Shown in pieces: positions 1-8,916 of a stretch of DNA of 64,000 bases; the stretch's first letter is position 1, and every line of letters begins with the position of its first letter. Origin of the DNA: Myxococcus fulvus (GTDB lineage: Bacteria; Myxococcota; Myxococcia; Myxococcales; Myxococcaceae); contig NZ_FOIB01000006.1 of assembly GCF_900111765.1 (NCBI RefSeq), forward strand, positions 657,711 to 721,710, written 5' to 3'. The position numbers were made by a program, and so were the translations under genes. A model generated the notes under the pieces. The model was not told the DNA's origin. It saw only the letters and a program-made list of their open reading frames with translations, and searched no databases.

Positions 1-2289
1 CGGGACGAGGATCCGCTGGAGCGGCTGGAGCTGGAAGCGCAGGTGCGCTCGGTCTTCACCGAGTACGAGGAGCACCGGCTCCGGGAGAACGTGCGGCGGG
101 GCGTGGCGCTGTGGCGCGTGCGCGCGGCGTTCGACCTGTCGGACTTCGACAAGGGGCTGGCGGACCTGAACACGCGCCTCAAGCCGCTGGGCGAGGTCAT
201 CAGCACGCTGCCGTCCGCGCGGCCGGGTGGGGCGCATGGCATCGCGTTCGACCTCATCTTCGGCACGCACGTGTCGGTGACGGAGCTGGAGTCCGGGCTG
301 AGTGGGACGCCCGCGGAGCTGGCGCCCCTCAACGTGCGGCCCGTGGGCGTGCCCGCGACGGCGCACTCGGCGGAGGTGCTGGCGCGGGTGGTGGAGCCAC
401 CCTCCATCGTCGTGGAGCCACCGGGCACGCGTCCCGAGGGTTCAGGGGTAGCGCCGCCCGCGACGAAGCGCGGTGGGAAGAAGCGCGGCGCGAAGGGGAC
501 GGCGGAAGGGCGACAGCCGTCGCTGCCGCTCACGGAGCAAGGTTATGGGGTGGTGCGAGGGGACGGCGGGCGGGAGGACGCGGGCTCGCACCCGATGGGG
601 CAGGGCGCTGGTGGCGCCCCCTCCACGTCCCTGGCGGGCGCATCTCCGATGGTGCAGGGCGCCGGAGGCCTGAATCCCCCGGGGCAGGTGCCGGGCATGC
701 ATCCGATGGGGCATGGTGTTGGAGGTGTGAATCCCTCGGCGGTGCCTCCCACGGGTGTGATTCCCCCTGGCTTCGTTCCTCCCGTGGACCCGGGACTCGC
801 GGCTGGGGCGCGCGGCCCCGGGGCCCCCTCCGCCGCATGGAGCGCGACCGTCGCGAGCTCGGGCGCATTCCCCTCGGGTCTGCGCTCCTCCCCGGCCACG
901 AGCCCGGGCGGCGGACCGTTGCCCCAGGGGGGCTCGGGCACCACCGGGCCGTCGCTCGTGACGTACCTCCAGGGCCCCGGAGGCCGTGCTCCCGTGCGCG
1001 CGGTGTCGACCTCCGCCGAGGCCCCGGTCTCGGCACCTCCGACAACCGTGGCCGCCACCGCGCCGGAGCCGTCGCTGCGCTCATTGACGCAGACGGTGCG
1101 CGTCGACATCGGCAAGCTGGATGGCCTCATCAACATGGTGGGCGAGCTCCTGCTCATCAAGGCCAACCTCCAGCGGCTCGCAGAGTCCGCGCGGCAGGAT
1201 GGCGTGGTGCCCCTGTCGAAGCTGTTCGGTCAGGAGCTGGCGCGCGAGACGCGAGGCCTGGAGCGCAAGCTGGAGGCGCTCCAGGAGGGCCTGCTCGAGG
1301 CGCGCATGGTCCCCGTGGGCCAGGTCTTCGACAAGCTGGCCCGCCTCGTGCGTCGCATCACCCGTGAGGCGGGCAAGGAGATCGACTTCGTCATCAGCGG
1401 CGGCGAGGTGGAGCTCGACAAGCTCATCGTCGAGGAGCTGAGCGACCCGCTCATGCACCTCATCCGCAACGCCATCGACCACGGCGTGGAGTCGCCCGAC
1501 GCGCGACTGGCCGCGGGCAAATCCCGCCGCGCGGTGGTGGCGCTGCGCGCGGTGCAGAAGGGCAACCACGTCGTCATCGAGGTGAGCGACGACGGCGCGG
1601 GCATCGACGAGCTGCGCGTACGCGAGGTGGCGCTGACCCGCGGCCTCATCACCTTCGCGCAGGCCGAGGAGATGGGCCGCCGCGAGCTGCTCAACCTCAT
1701 CTTCCTGCCCGGCTTCTCCACCGCGCGCAGCGTGTCCGAGCTGTCCGGCCGCGGCGTGGGCCTGGACGTGGTGAAGAACAACCTGGGCAACCTCTCAGGC
1801 ATCATCGACGTGTGGAGCGAGCGCGGGAAGGGCACCGCCTTCCACCTGACGCTGCCCGTCACGCTGGCCATCATCCGCGCGCTGGTCGTGGGCGTGAGCG
1901 CGCGCACGTACGCGGTTCCCCTCAACAGCGTGCTCGAAATCCTCTCCGTGCAGCCCCGTGAGATTCGCACCGTGGAGCGGCGCGAGGTGCTGGACCTGCG
2001 CGGACAGACGCTCCCCTTCGTTCGCCTGTCACGCCTGTTCGGCCTGCCCGAGCGGCCGGTGAGCCGCTACTTCGTGGTGGTGGTGGGCCTGGCGCAGGAG
2101 CGGCTGGGCATCGCCGTGGACGAGCTGCACGGGCAGCAGGACATCGTCACCAAGCCCCTGGGCGGCCGGCTGCAATCGGTCCGGGGCATCTCCGGCGCCA
2201 CGGACCTGGGAAACCGGACTCCCGTGCTGGTGCTGGATGTCGGCGCGCTGCTGGAAGATGGGCTGGCCCTGGAGCGAAGGCGGGCCTGA
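1..2289 (+). CDS. cheA: CheA-type chemotaxis histidine kinase (5' truncated)
   Basis: This is the kinase of a chemosensory array; it autophosphorylates and passes phosphate to CheY and CheB. The frame is already open at base 1, so the start and the phosphotransfer (HPt) domain lie upstream of the window. A P2-like region is followed by a long Gly/Pro/Ala linker (about 330-1080) with three degenerate PMxxGxGG repeats. The P3 dimerisation segment starts near 1096 (VDIGKLDGLINMVGELL). The kinase boxes are N (IRNAIDHG, near 1464), G1 (DDGAGID, near 1588) and G2 (GRGVGLD, near 1750). A C-terminal CheW-like P5 domain ends the protein. It heads an operon with two cheW genes, cheR and cheB. The family call is secure; which Myxococcus che cluster it matches cannot be decided here. 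Confidence 0.95.
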   Translation, partial: RDEDPLERLELEAQVRSVFTEYEEHRLRENVRRGVALWRVRAAFDLSDFDKGLADLNTRLKPLGEVISTLPSARPGGAHGIAFDLIFGTHVSVTELESGLSGTPAELAPLNVRPVGVPATAHSAEVLARVVEPPSIVVEPPGTRPEGSGVAPPATKRGGKKRGAKGTAEGRQPSLPLTEQGYGVVRGDGGREDAGSHPMGQGAGGAPSTSLAGASPMVQGAGGLNPPGQVPGMHPMGHGVGGVNPSAVPPTGVIPPGFVPPVDPGLAAGARGPGAPSAAWSATVASSGAFPSGLRSSPATSPGGGPLPQGGSGTTGPSLVTYLQGPGGRAPVRAVSTSAEAPVSAPPTTVAATAPEPSLRSLTQTVRVDIGKLDGLINMVGELLLIKANLQRLAESARQDGVVPLSKLFGQELARETRGLERKLEALQEGLLEARMVPVGQVFDKLARLVRRITREAGKEIDFVISGGEVELDKLIVEELSDPLMHLIRNAIDHGVESPDARLAAGKSRRAVVALRAVQKGNHVVIEVSDDGAGIDELRVREVALTRGLITFAQAEEMGRRELLNLIFLPGFSTARSVSELSGRGVGLDVVKNNLGNLSGIIDVWSERGKGTAFHLTLPVTLAIIRALVVGVSARTYAVPLNSVLEILSVQPREIRTVERREVLDLRGQTLPFVRLSRLFGLPERPVSRYFVVVVGLAQERLGIAVDELHGQQDIVTKPLGGRLQSVRGISGATDLGNRTPVLVLDVGALLEDGLALERRRA

Positions 2290-2323
2290 CGTCAGGCGCG
2301 GCCGGCTGCTATCCTCGCGAGCC

Positions 2324-2890
2324 GTGTCCCGGTTCGCCGAACTGCTCGACGACTTCTTCTTCCGTCCGGACGAGGACGTCAGCGGGCTGCAGGACTTCGC
2401 CGCCGGCAGCGACGGCGTGGCCTCCGTCACGCCCGAGGAGGTCCCCGAGGAGTACCTCGCCTTCCGTCTGGAGGGAGAGTCCTACGCGGTGCCCATCCGC
2501 GCGGTGCGGGAGATCGCCAAGGTGCCGCCGCTGACGGAGATTCCCAGAGCGGAGCCCCAACTGCTCGGCGTGCTGAACCTGCGCGGCGAGCTGCTGCCCG
2601 CGTACGACATCAAGGTGCGCCTGGGGCTCGCGGAGCGAGCGCCCCTGGTCGCCGGTCCCGATGCGCCCGTGCCTCCGCGAGACGCACGCATCCTCGTGCT
2701 GCGCACGCAGACGGGGCCCGCGGGCGTCTGGGTGGACAGCGTCAGCGGCGTGGTGAAGCTCAAGCCCTCCATGCTGGAGCCGCCACCGCCGAGCCTCCGA
2801 CTCGGAGACCGGGACTGCGTGGTGGCCATCGGCCGACGCGGGCCCTCGCTGTTCATCCTCCTGGACCCCGAACAGGCGCTGGCGTCATGA
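2324..2890 (+). CDS. cheW: CheW-like coupling protein (first copy)
   Basis: This 188-residue adaptor should link chemoreceptors to CheA. A short acidic N-terminal tail is followed by one CheW domain, with YLAFRLEGESYAVPI opening it and LLGVLNLRGELLPAYDI in the middle. I chose GTG 2324 because it gives a compact protein just after cheA; an in-frame start at 2237 would overlap the cheA end. Its stop overlaps the next cheW in an ATGA junction, so the two are probably translationally coupled. The sequence is clearly different from its neighbour, so this is not a recent tandem duplicate. Confidence 0.9.
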   Translation: MSRFAELLDDFFFRPDEDVSGLQDFAAGSDGVASVTPEEVPEEYLAFRLEGESYAVPIRAVREIAKVPPLTEIPRAEPQLLGVLNLRGELLPAYDIKVRLGLAERAPLVAGPDAPVPPRDARILVLRTQTGPAGVWVDSVSGVVKLKPSMLEPPPPSLRLGDRDCVVAIGRRGPSLFILLDPEQALAS

Positions 2891-3411
2891 AGGACTCCGT
2901 CAACCTGCTGGCGCATCATCCTTCCGGCGTGCCCGAGGCGCCCGCAGGACATCCGGACTCGCCGGTGCAGCTGTGCGCGTTCTTCGTCGGAGAGGACGAG
3001 TACGCGCTCGACATCCAGCGCGTGGAGGAGGTGCTCCCGCTCCAGCGTGTGACGCCCATCCCCCACGCGCCCTCGTTCGTGGAAGGCGTGCTGCACCTGC
3101 GCGGCGTCATCCTGCCGGTGGTGGACCTGCGCAAGAGGTTGCAGGGGCAGCCCTCGGTGGAGTCACGCAAGGCGCGGCTGTTGGTCTGCAGGCTGGGCGC
3201 GCGGCGCGTGGCGGTGAAGGTGGAGCGCGTGGCGGAGGTGCTGCGCGCGCGGCGGGGGGATATCAAGCCCGCGCCCGCGTTGACGGTGGCGGGGCGCTCG
3301 CCCTTCGTCGTGGGGGTGTGCGGTCCCCCGGACCGGTTGCGACTGTTGCTGGACTTGAAGGCGCTGTTGCGCGCGGAGCTGGAGCGCGAAGCGGTTCGTC
3401 CGGCGCGATGA
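2887..3411 (+). CDS. cheW: CheW-like coupling protein (second copy)
   Basis: This is a second, divergent CheW adaptor of 174 residues. The domain begins near residue 33 (QLCAFFVGEDEYALDIQRVEEVL) and carries the family signature VLHLRGVILPVVDLRKRL around residues 62-80. The ATG overlaps the previous cheW stop by four bases (ATGA). Two adaptors in one operon suggest either two receptor classes feeding one kinase or a structural role in array packing. That division of labour is inference. Confidence 0.92.
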   Translation: MKDSVNLLAHHPSGVPEAPAGHPDSPVQLCAFFVGEDEYALDIQRVEEVLPLQRVTPIPHAPSFVEGVLHLRGVILPVVDLRKRLQGQPSVESRKARLLVCRLGARRVAVKVERVAEVLRARRGDIKPAPALTVAGRSPFVVGVCGPPDRLRLLLDLKALLRAELEREAVRPAR

Positions 3412-3429
3412 CACGTGAAGGGAAGGGCC

Positions 3430-3810
3430 ATGCCTCGCAGTGACTTGGACAACCACCGCCGCATCCTCGGCATCAGCTTCCTGGTGGTGAACGGCTTGAC
3501 GGTGCTGTTCGGCATCGGCGCGATGCTCTTCTTCACGGTGATGGGGCTGGGCATCATCAGCGACTCCGCGACGGCCAGTGACCGCACCGACTTCTGGTGG
3601 TTCGGCGGCGGCGTGAGCGTCTGCATCCTGGTGTACTGCCTGCCGGGGCTCTTCACGGGAATTGGCCTGTTGAAGCGGCGCACGTGGTCGCGGGTGCTGG
3701 CGTTGGTGCTGGGAATCCTGAACCTGGCGAACTTCCCGCTGGGCACCTGTCTGGGCATCTACGCCCTCTGGTTCTACGCGCAGGAAGGGTCCGACCGGGT
3801 CTTCGAATGA
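3430..3810 (+). CDS. Small integral membrane protein of the che operon
   Basis: I do not recognise a named family. The 126-residue product has three or four hydrophobic segments: about residues 11-35 (GISFLVVNGLTVLFGIGAML), 55-75 and 82-110. There is no cleavable signal peptide and no catalytic motif. I preferred ATG 3430 over the in-frame GTG 3415 because it follows a Shine-Dalgarno-like GAAGGGAAGGG. The stop overlaps the next start by four bases (ATGA), so it is co-translated with the HEAT-repeat gene. It could anchor or modulate the signalling complex, but this is only a positional guess. Confidence 0.7.
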   Translation: MPRSDLDNHRRILGISFLVVNGLTVLFGIGAMLFFTVMGLGIISDSATASDRTDFWWFGGGVSVCILVYCLPGLFTGIGLLKRRTWSRVLALVLGILNLANFPLGTCLGIYALWFYAQEGSDRVFE

Positions 3811-5783
3811 GCCACCTGCCCGTCTTCCCCGCGGAGGAGGAGCGCTACCGCGCGCTCCAGGAGCTGGACCCGCGAGCAGAGGGCATCCTCGACGTGCTCG
3901 TCACCGGCTTGCACGACGAGAGCTGGCGCGTGCGGCACGCGGCGGCGACGGGCCTGCAGCGGCTGACGCCCCCCGAGCAGGTGGCCTCCCGGCTCGTCGC
4001 CGTGCTGGGCGAGCGGGGGGAGACGGGCGCGCGCAACGCCGCGGCGGAGGCCCTCGCCGGGCTGGGCCCAGCCGCGCTCGCGCCGCTGGTGAAGCTCTTG
4101 GGCCACGTGGACCCGGACCAGCGCAAGTTCGCCGCGGACATCCTCGGGCAGCTGGGGCTCGGCGCCGCGGAGCTGCCGCTCGTCCAGGCGCTGGAGGACC
4201 CGGACCTGAACGTGCGCGTGGCCGTGTCGGAGGCGCTGGGACGCGTGGGCGGGGAGCACGCGGCGCGCGCGTTGTCGCGGCTGCTCGGCGACGCGGAGCC
4301 GCTCCTGCGCCTGGCCGCGCTGGAGGGACTGGCGCTCCTGCGTCGTCCGCCGCCCCTGCCCGTGGTGGTGGCGCTGCTGGACGACGCGAAGCTGCGGCGC
4401 AGCGCCTTCCGGGTGCTGGGCCTCATCCCCCAGGTGGCCGCCACGGAGCGGCTGTGTCAGGGCCTGTCGTCGGACTCGCGCTCGATTCGCGAGGCCGCCC
4501 TGGCGGCGCTGGGCACGCAGGCCTCGCTGGTGGAGGCGTCGCGGCGCTGTGAGCTGGAGACCGTCATCCTCGCGGCGCTCCGACGCTTGCCGGACGCGGT
4601 GTCGCGGCTGGAGCAGGCGCTGGAGGCGGAGGACGTGGCGGTGCGCTCCGGCGCGCTGCTCGCGGTGGCGGCCTTGGGCGAGGCGTCGCTCGCGGTGCGG
4701 GTGGCGGAGGTCGCCCGCGAGGACCGGCTGCTGCGGGATGTGCTGGGCACGCTGGGGCAGCTGGGTTCGGAAGGTGGCCGGCTCCTGCTCGCGGCGATGG
4801 CGGACCTGTCCGCGCCGGCGAGGGCCGCGGCGGCCGAGGCGCTGGTGGACCTGGTGGACCCCGGCTCCGTCACGCCGCTGTGCGCGCTGTTGGAGTGGGC
4901 GGAGGATGACTTGCGCGGGGTGGTGGTGCGGGCGTTGGGTCGGACCCGCTCGCCGGAGGCGGCCAGCCCGCTGGTGGACCTGCTGCGGGACCCGGTGACG
5001 GCGGGCGCGGCGACGCGGGCCCTGGGCGTGCTCGCGGGGAGCTGCCGCGCGGCGGTGCTGTCGGCGCTGGAGGAGGCGGTGGCGCGTCGGGCCACCCCCG
5101 TGGCGGTGACGGCGCTGGGGCGCGTGGGAGGCGCGCCCGCGCTGCCGTCGCTGCGTGCGCTCGCGCGGGATGTCGACCCGCGCTGGCGAGCCGCGGCGGT
5201 GGAGGTGGCCGGAGAGGTGGATGGCGGGGTCGGTCGGGAGCTGGCGCGCGCGGCGCTCGCGGACGAGGCCTCGCCCGTGCGGGCGGCGGGGGCTCGCGCC
5301 ATGGGCCGGTTGGGGGGCGCGGATGCGGGGGCGCTCTTGCGCTCCGCGCTCCAGGACGAGGACGCCTCCGTGCGGCGGGCCGCGGTGGAGGCGGTGGGGG
5401 AGAGCGGCGCGGTGGACCGCGTGCCGGAGCTGGAGCGACTGGTGCGTCATCCGGACGGCGCGCTGGCGGTGGCCGCGGTGCGGGCGCTGTCGAGGCTGGG
5501 CCGGGTGGAGGCGAAGGTGTTGCGGGAGGCGTCGGGGCATCCCGACGAGGAGGTGGTGAAGGCGGTGTTGTCCGCGGGTGCGGTGTCGCGCGAGGGCGTG
5601 ACTCTGGCGGTATCCTTGCTGGAGCATCCCCACTGGGATGTGCGCGCGGCGGCGGCGCGAGTGCTGGGGGACTCGGGAGGGCCGGAGTGCCTGGAGCCGG
5701 CCCGGCGGGTGCTGGAGGCGGAGCCGGACGCGCTGGCTCGACAGGCACTGGCGGACGCGGTGGAGCGCTTGTCGCGGCGCTGA
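3807..5783 (+). CDS. HEAT-repeat (PBS lyase-type) scaffold protein
   Basis: This 658-residue protein is built almost entirely of roughly 30-residue alpha-helical HEAT/PBS-lyase-like repeats. The recurring pattern resembles DPDLNVRVAVSEALGRVG, DEDASVRRAAVEAVGESG and HPHWDVRAAAARVLGDSG. No enzymatic residues are visible, and such solenoids usually mediate protein-protein contacts. ATG 3807 overlaps the upstream stop (ATGA); a longer in-frame extension is just a shadow of the preceding gene. HEAT-repeat proteins are known in at least one Myxococcus chemosensory cluster, so a role as an accessory partner of the kinase, CheR or CheB is plausible but unproven. Confidence 0.85.
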   Translation: MSHLPVFPAEEERYRALQELDPRAEGILDVLVTGLHDESWRVRHAAATGLQRLTPPEQVASRLVAVLGERGETGARNAAAEALAGLGPAALAPLVKLLGHVDPDQRKFAADILGQLGLGAAELPLVQALEDPDLNVRVAVSEALGRVGGEHAARALSRLLGDAEPLLRLAALEGLALLRRPPPLPVVVALLDDAKLRRSAFRVLGLIPQVAATERLCQGLSSDSRSIREAALAALGTQASLVEASRRCELETVILAALRRLPDAVSRLEQALEAEDVAVRSGALLAVAALGEASLAVRVAEVAREDRLLRDVLGTLGQLGSEGGRLLLAAMADLSAPARAAAAEALVDLVDPGSVTPLCALLEWAEDDLRGVVVRALGRTRSPEAASPLVDLLRDPVTAGAATRALGVLAGSCRAAVLSALEEAVARRATPVAVTALGRVGGAPALPSLRALARDVDPRWRAAAVEVAGEVDGGVGRELARAALADEASPVRAAGARAMGRLGGADAGALLRSALQDEDASVRRAAVEAVGESGAVDRVPELERLVRHPDGALAVAAVRALSRLGRVEAKVLREASGHPDEEVVKAVLSAGAVSREGVTLAVSLLEHPHWDVRAAAARVLGDSGGPECLEPARRVLEAEPDALARQALADAVERLSRR

Positions 5784-5798
5784 GCGGGGGGACTCGGG

Positions 5799-6680
5799 GT
5801 GGCTCGCTTCGACGACAGTCGGCCGGAGATGACCGCGGAGGAGTTCCGGCTCCTGCGCGACCACGTGTATTCGCACTGCGGCATCCTCGTGCACGAGGAC
5901 ATGAAGTTCGTGATGGAGCGGCGGCTGTGGCCCCGCCTGGAGACGCTGGGCGTCCCGGACTTCAGCGCCTACCACCGCTACCTGCGCTACGACGCCAACC
6001 GGCACGCGGAGCTGGAGGCCGCCGTCGAGTCGCTCACCACGCACGAGACGTACTTCTTCCGCGAGCCCTCGCAGCTCAAGGCCTTCCGGGAGGAGCTGCT
6101 GCCCGTGCTCGAGAAGCGCAACGCGCGCACGAAGCGGCTGCGCCTGTGGTCCGCGGGGTGCTCCTCCGGCGAGGAGGCGTACACGCTGGCGATGGTCCTC
6201 AAGGACGAGCCCCGCTTCGAGGGCTGGGACGTGGAGGTGTACGGCTCCGACATCTCGCGGCGCGTGCTGACGATGGCGCGCCGCGCGGAGTATGGCCCGT
6301 CCGCGCTGCGCGCCACGTCCGCGGACCTGCTGGAGCGCTTCTTCGTCCCCGCGGGCAACACCAAGGTGCGCGTGCGCGACGATGTCCGCGCCATGGTGTC
6401 CTTCGGCCACCACAACCTGCTGGACGAGGCCGGCAGCCAGCTGGTGATGAAGATGGACGCGGTGTTCTGCCGCAACGTGATGATCTACTTCGACCAGTCC
6501 GCGCGCAGGAAGGTGCTGCGAATCCTGCGAGACAGGCTGGTGCCCGGGGGCTACCTGCTCCTGGGGCACTCCGAGAACCTGCTCAACCTGGGCGCTGACT
6601 TCGAGCTGGTGCACCTGCGCGGAGACCTGGTGTACCGCAGGCCCGAGCTGCCGGGGCTCGCGGGCGGTGAGGTCCGATGA
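5799..6680 (+). CDS. cheR: CheR chemoreceptor glutamate methyltransferase
   Basis: CheR transfers methyl groups from S-adenosylmethionine to receptor glutamates for adaptation. The 293-residue product has the N-terminal helical domain (FRLLRDHVYSHCGI), the THETYFFRE signature, the SAM-binding motif LWSAGCSSGEEAYTLA and the late VFCRNVMIYFD motif. GTG 5799 follows a GGGGGGACTCGGG purine run; ATG 5829 is an alternative. The stop overlaps cheB in an ATGA junction, so methylation and demethylation enzymes are co-translated. There is no TPR extension of the kind seen in some myxobacterial CheR proteins. Confidence 0.95.
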   Translation: MARFDDSRPEMTAEEFRLLRDHVYSHCGILVHEDMKFVMERRLWPRLETLGVPDFSAYHRYLRYDANRHAELEAAVESLTTHETYFFREPSQLKAFREELLPVLEKRNARTKRLRLWSAGCSSGEEAYTLAMVLKDEPRFEGWDVEVYGSDISRRVLTMARRAEYGPSALRATSADLLERFFVPAGNTKVRVRDDVRAMVSFGHHNLLDEAGSQLVMKMDAVFCRNVMIYFDQSARRKVLRILRDRLVPGGYLLLGHSENLLNLGADFELVHLRGDLVYRRPELPGLAGGEVR

Positions 6681-7714
6681 GCGAGCGGGGCACGGTCTCG
6701 GTGCTCGTCATCGACGACTCCGCGCACAACCGGCACACGCTCACCACGCTGCTGGAGTCCGCGCCGGACGTGCGCGTGCTGGACCGCGCGGCCGACGGCG
6801 AGGAGGGCCTCAAGAAGGTCCTGGAGCTCAAGCCGGACGTGGTGACGTTGGACCTGGAGATGCCGAAGCTGGGCGGCTACACGTTCCTGCGGCTGCTCAT
6901 GCGCACGGCGCCCACGCCCGTCATCGTCATCTCCAGCTACGCGCACCGCTCGGATGTCTTCAAGGCGCTGGAGCTGGGCGCGTTCGACTTCATCGCCAAG
7001 CCCGCGCGCGGCACGTCCGAGGAGCTGGAGTCGCTGCGCGTGGAGCTGCTCGACAAGGTGCGCGCGGCCCTGCACGTGCGGCCGGGACAGCGCCACGTGT
7101 CGCCCGGCGCGCGCGCGCTGGCGGTGGCGGGCGAGCTGCCCCTGGTGGTGGCCATCGGCGCGTCCACGGGAGGACCTCCCGCGGTGCAGCGCGTGCTGGA
7201 GGGGCTGGCCGCGGAGCCGACGCCGTGCGTGCTGGTGAGCCAGCACATGCCCGCGCAGTTCACCCGGGCCTTCGCGGACCGGCTGGACAGGATTGGCCCC
7301 TTCACCGTGACGGAGGCGAGCGAGGGGGACGTGGTGCAGCCCGGGCATGTGTACATCGCGCCCGGAGGCCGGCACCTGGTGGTGGTGGACCGGGGCACGC
7401 GTCTGGAGCTGCACACGCCCCCGCCGACGCCCGTGGACAAGTACGCGCCGAGCGTGGACCGGCTCTTCACCAGCGTGGCGCAGGTGCTGGGCCCGCGCGC
7501 GCTGGCGGTGGTGCTGACGGGCATGGGGGCGGACGGGGCGCTGGGCGCGCGCGAGGTGCAGCGCGCGGGGGGCGAGGTCTGGGCGGAGTCGGAGGAGACC
7601 GCGGTGGTGTACGGCATGCCGGGCGAGGCGGTGGCGACGGGGGCGGTGAAGCGGGTGCTGCGACTGGGGGAAATCGGACCCGCGCTCGCCTCGCTGGCCC
7701 GTCGTCGACGGTGA
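6677..7714 (+). CDS. cheB: CheB protein-glutamate methylesterase response regulator
   Basis: CheB removes receptor methyl groups (and deamidates glutamines) when phosphorylated by CheA. In the 345-residue protein the receiver domain has its acidic pair at D13-D14 and the phospho-acceptor D59 in TLDLEMP. The methylesterase domain carries the catalytic triad S163 (GASTGG), H190 (SQHMP) and D286 (TGMGADG), matching the classical enteric spacing almost exactly. It starts on an ATGA overlap with cheR. All key residues are present, so it should be an active enzyme. Confidence 0.96.
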   Translation: MSERGTVSVLVIDDSAHNRHTLTTLLESAPDVRVLDRAADGEEGLKKVLELKPDVVTLDLEMPKLGGYTFLRLLMRTAPTPVIVISSYAHRSDVFKALELGAFDFIAKPARGTSEELESLRVELLDKVRAALHVRPGQRHVSPGARALAVAGELPLVVAIGASTGGPPAVQRVLEGLAAEPTPCVLVSQHMPAQFTRAFADRLDRIGPFTVTEASEGDVVQPGHVYIAPGGRHLVVVDRGTRLELHTPPPTPVDKYAPSVDRLFTSVAQVLGPRALAVVLTGMGADGALGAREVQRAGGEVWAESEETAVVYGMPGEAVATGAVKRVLRLGEIGPALASLARRRR

Positions 7715-7760
7715 GATGGCCGGGCGAGGCGACGGGGTCGGGTGTTAGTGTGCGCGGGCC

Positions 7761-8141
7761 ATGACGCAGCAGATTCGAGCCCTCGTCGTCGACGACTCGC
7801 AGGCGATGCGACGCAGCATCATGTACGCGTTGCAGCGCATCAGCGGGATGGTCTGCACCGAGGCGCAGGACGGCGCCGAGGGCCTCAAGAAGCTGACCCA
7901 GGGCCGCTTCGACCTGGTGCTCACGGACATCAACATGCCGTTGATGGACGGGCTGAAGCTCATCCACCACATCCGTCAGGCCACGGACCATCGCGGCGTG
8001 CCCATCGTCGTCATCACGACGGAAGGCGCGGCGGCGGACCGGGAGCGGGCGCTGGCGCTGGGCGCCAGTGCGTACCTGGTGAAGCCCGTGCAGGCCAAGG
8101 TGGTGATGGACACCGTCAAGGACCTGCTGAAGCTGGCCTGA
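7761..8141 (+). CDS. Single-domain response regulator (CheY-like)
   Basis: This 126-residue stand-alone receiver is the likely phosphorylated output of the operon. Conserved residues are D11-D12, phospho-acceptor D56 (LTDINMP), T86 or T87 and K108 (LVKPV). There is no DNA-binding or enzymatic output domain. It lies 46 bp after cheB and is probably in the same transcription unit. However, a TAGTGT hexamer at 7746-7751 ends nine bases before the ATG, so an internal, nearly leaderless promoter is possible. Whether it binds a motor or another effector cannot be told from sequence. Confidence 0.9.
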   Translation: MTQQIRALVVDDSQAMRRSIMYALQRISGMVCTEAQDGAEGLKKLTQGRFDLVLTDINMPLMDGLKLIHHIRQATDHRGVPIVVITTEGAAADRERALALGASAYLVKPVQAKVVMDTVKDLLKLA

Positions 8142-8157
8142 GGCGAGGGGCGTGCGA

Positions 8158-8916
8158 ATGGACTTCGTCCTGCGGGTGGCGGGCCTGGAGAAGCGCTACG
8201 GCGCGGTGACGGCCGTGCAGGGCCTGCACTTCAACGTGGCGCCCGGCGAGGTGCTGGGCCTGGTGGGCCCCAACGGCGCGGGGAAGACGTCCACGCTGCG
8301 CTGCCTCGCCGGCATCCTCCCGCCCTCGGCGGGCAAGGTCATCGTGGCGGGGTACGATTTGGGCAAGGACGCGGTGGAGGCCAAGCGCGAGCTGGCCTTC
8401 CTGCCCGACGAGCCGCGCTTCTTCGACTACCTCACGGTGTGGGAGCACCTGAACTTCACGGCGCGGCTCTACGGCGTGGAGGACTGGGAGGCGCGGGGCC
8501 GCGCGCTCCTGGAGGAGATGGAGCTGACGGGCAAGGAGAAGGCGCTGCCCGGCGAGCTGTCGCGCGGCATGAAGCAGAAGCTGTCCATCGCCTGCGGCTT
8601 CCTGCACTCGCCCCGGCTCATCCTGCTCGACGAGCCGCTCACGGGGCTGGACCCCATCGGCATCCGGCGCATGAAGGACTCGCTGCGTCGGCGCGCGGAG
8701 GAGGGCGCGGCGCTGGTGTTGTCCTCGCACCTGCTGCCGCTGGTGGAGGAGCTGTGCCACCGGCTGCTGGTGATTGCCGGAGGGCGGGCCATGGCGCTCG
8801 GCAGCCTGGAGGAGATTCGCGCGCGGCTGAGTGGACCGGACGCGGGCAGCGCGTCGCTCGAGGACCTCTTCGTGCGCATCACCAGCGGCGCGGGCTCGGA
8901 GATGCCCAGGCCGTGA
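8158..8916 (+). CDS. ABC transporter ATP-binding protein
   Basis: This is the nucleotide-binding subunit of an ABC-2-like exporter. It has Walker A (GPNGAGKTS), a signature variant (GELSRGMKQK in place of LSGGQ), Walker B (LILLDEPLTGLD) and the H-loop (LSSHLL). ATG 8158 sits at good spacing from GAGGGG; GTG 8152 is an in-frame alternative adding two residues. It is coupled to the membrane subunit through a GTGA overlap. The substrate is unknown. It directly follows the che response regulator in the same direction and may or may not belong to that operon. Confidence 0.92.
   Translation: MDFVLRVAGLEKRYGAVTAVQGLHFNVAPGEVLGLVGPNGAGKTSTLRCLAGILPPSAGKVIVAGYDLGKDAVEAKRELAFLPDEPRFFDYLTVWEHLNFTARLYGVEDWEARGRALLEEMELTGKEKALPGELSRGMKQKLSIACGFLHSPRLILLDEPLTGLDPIGIRRMKDSLRRRAEEGAALVLSSHLLPLVEELCHRLLVIAGGRAMALGSLEEIRARLSGPDAGSASLEDLFVRITSGAGSEMPRP

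Noticed and set aside
2237..2323. Longer CheW start overlapping cheA
   Set aside because: It would extend the protein 29 residues into cheA with no matching family sequence; GTG 2324 fits better.
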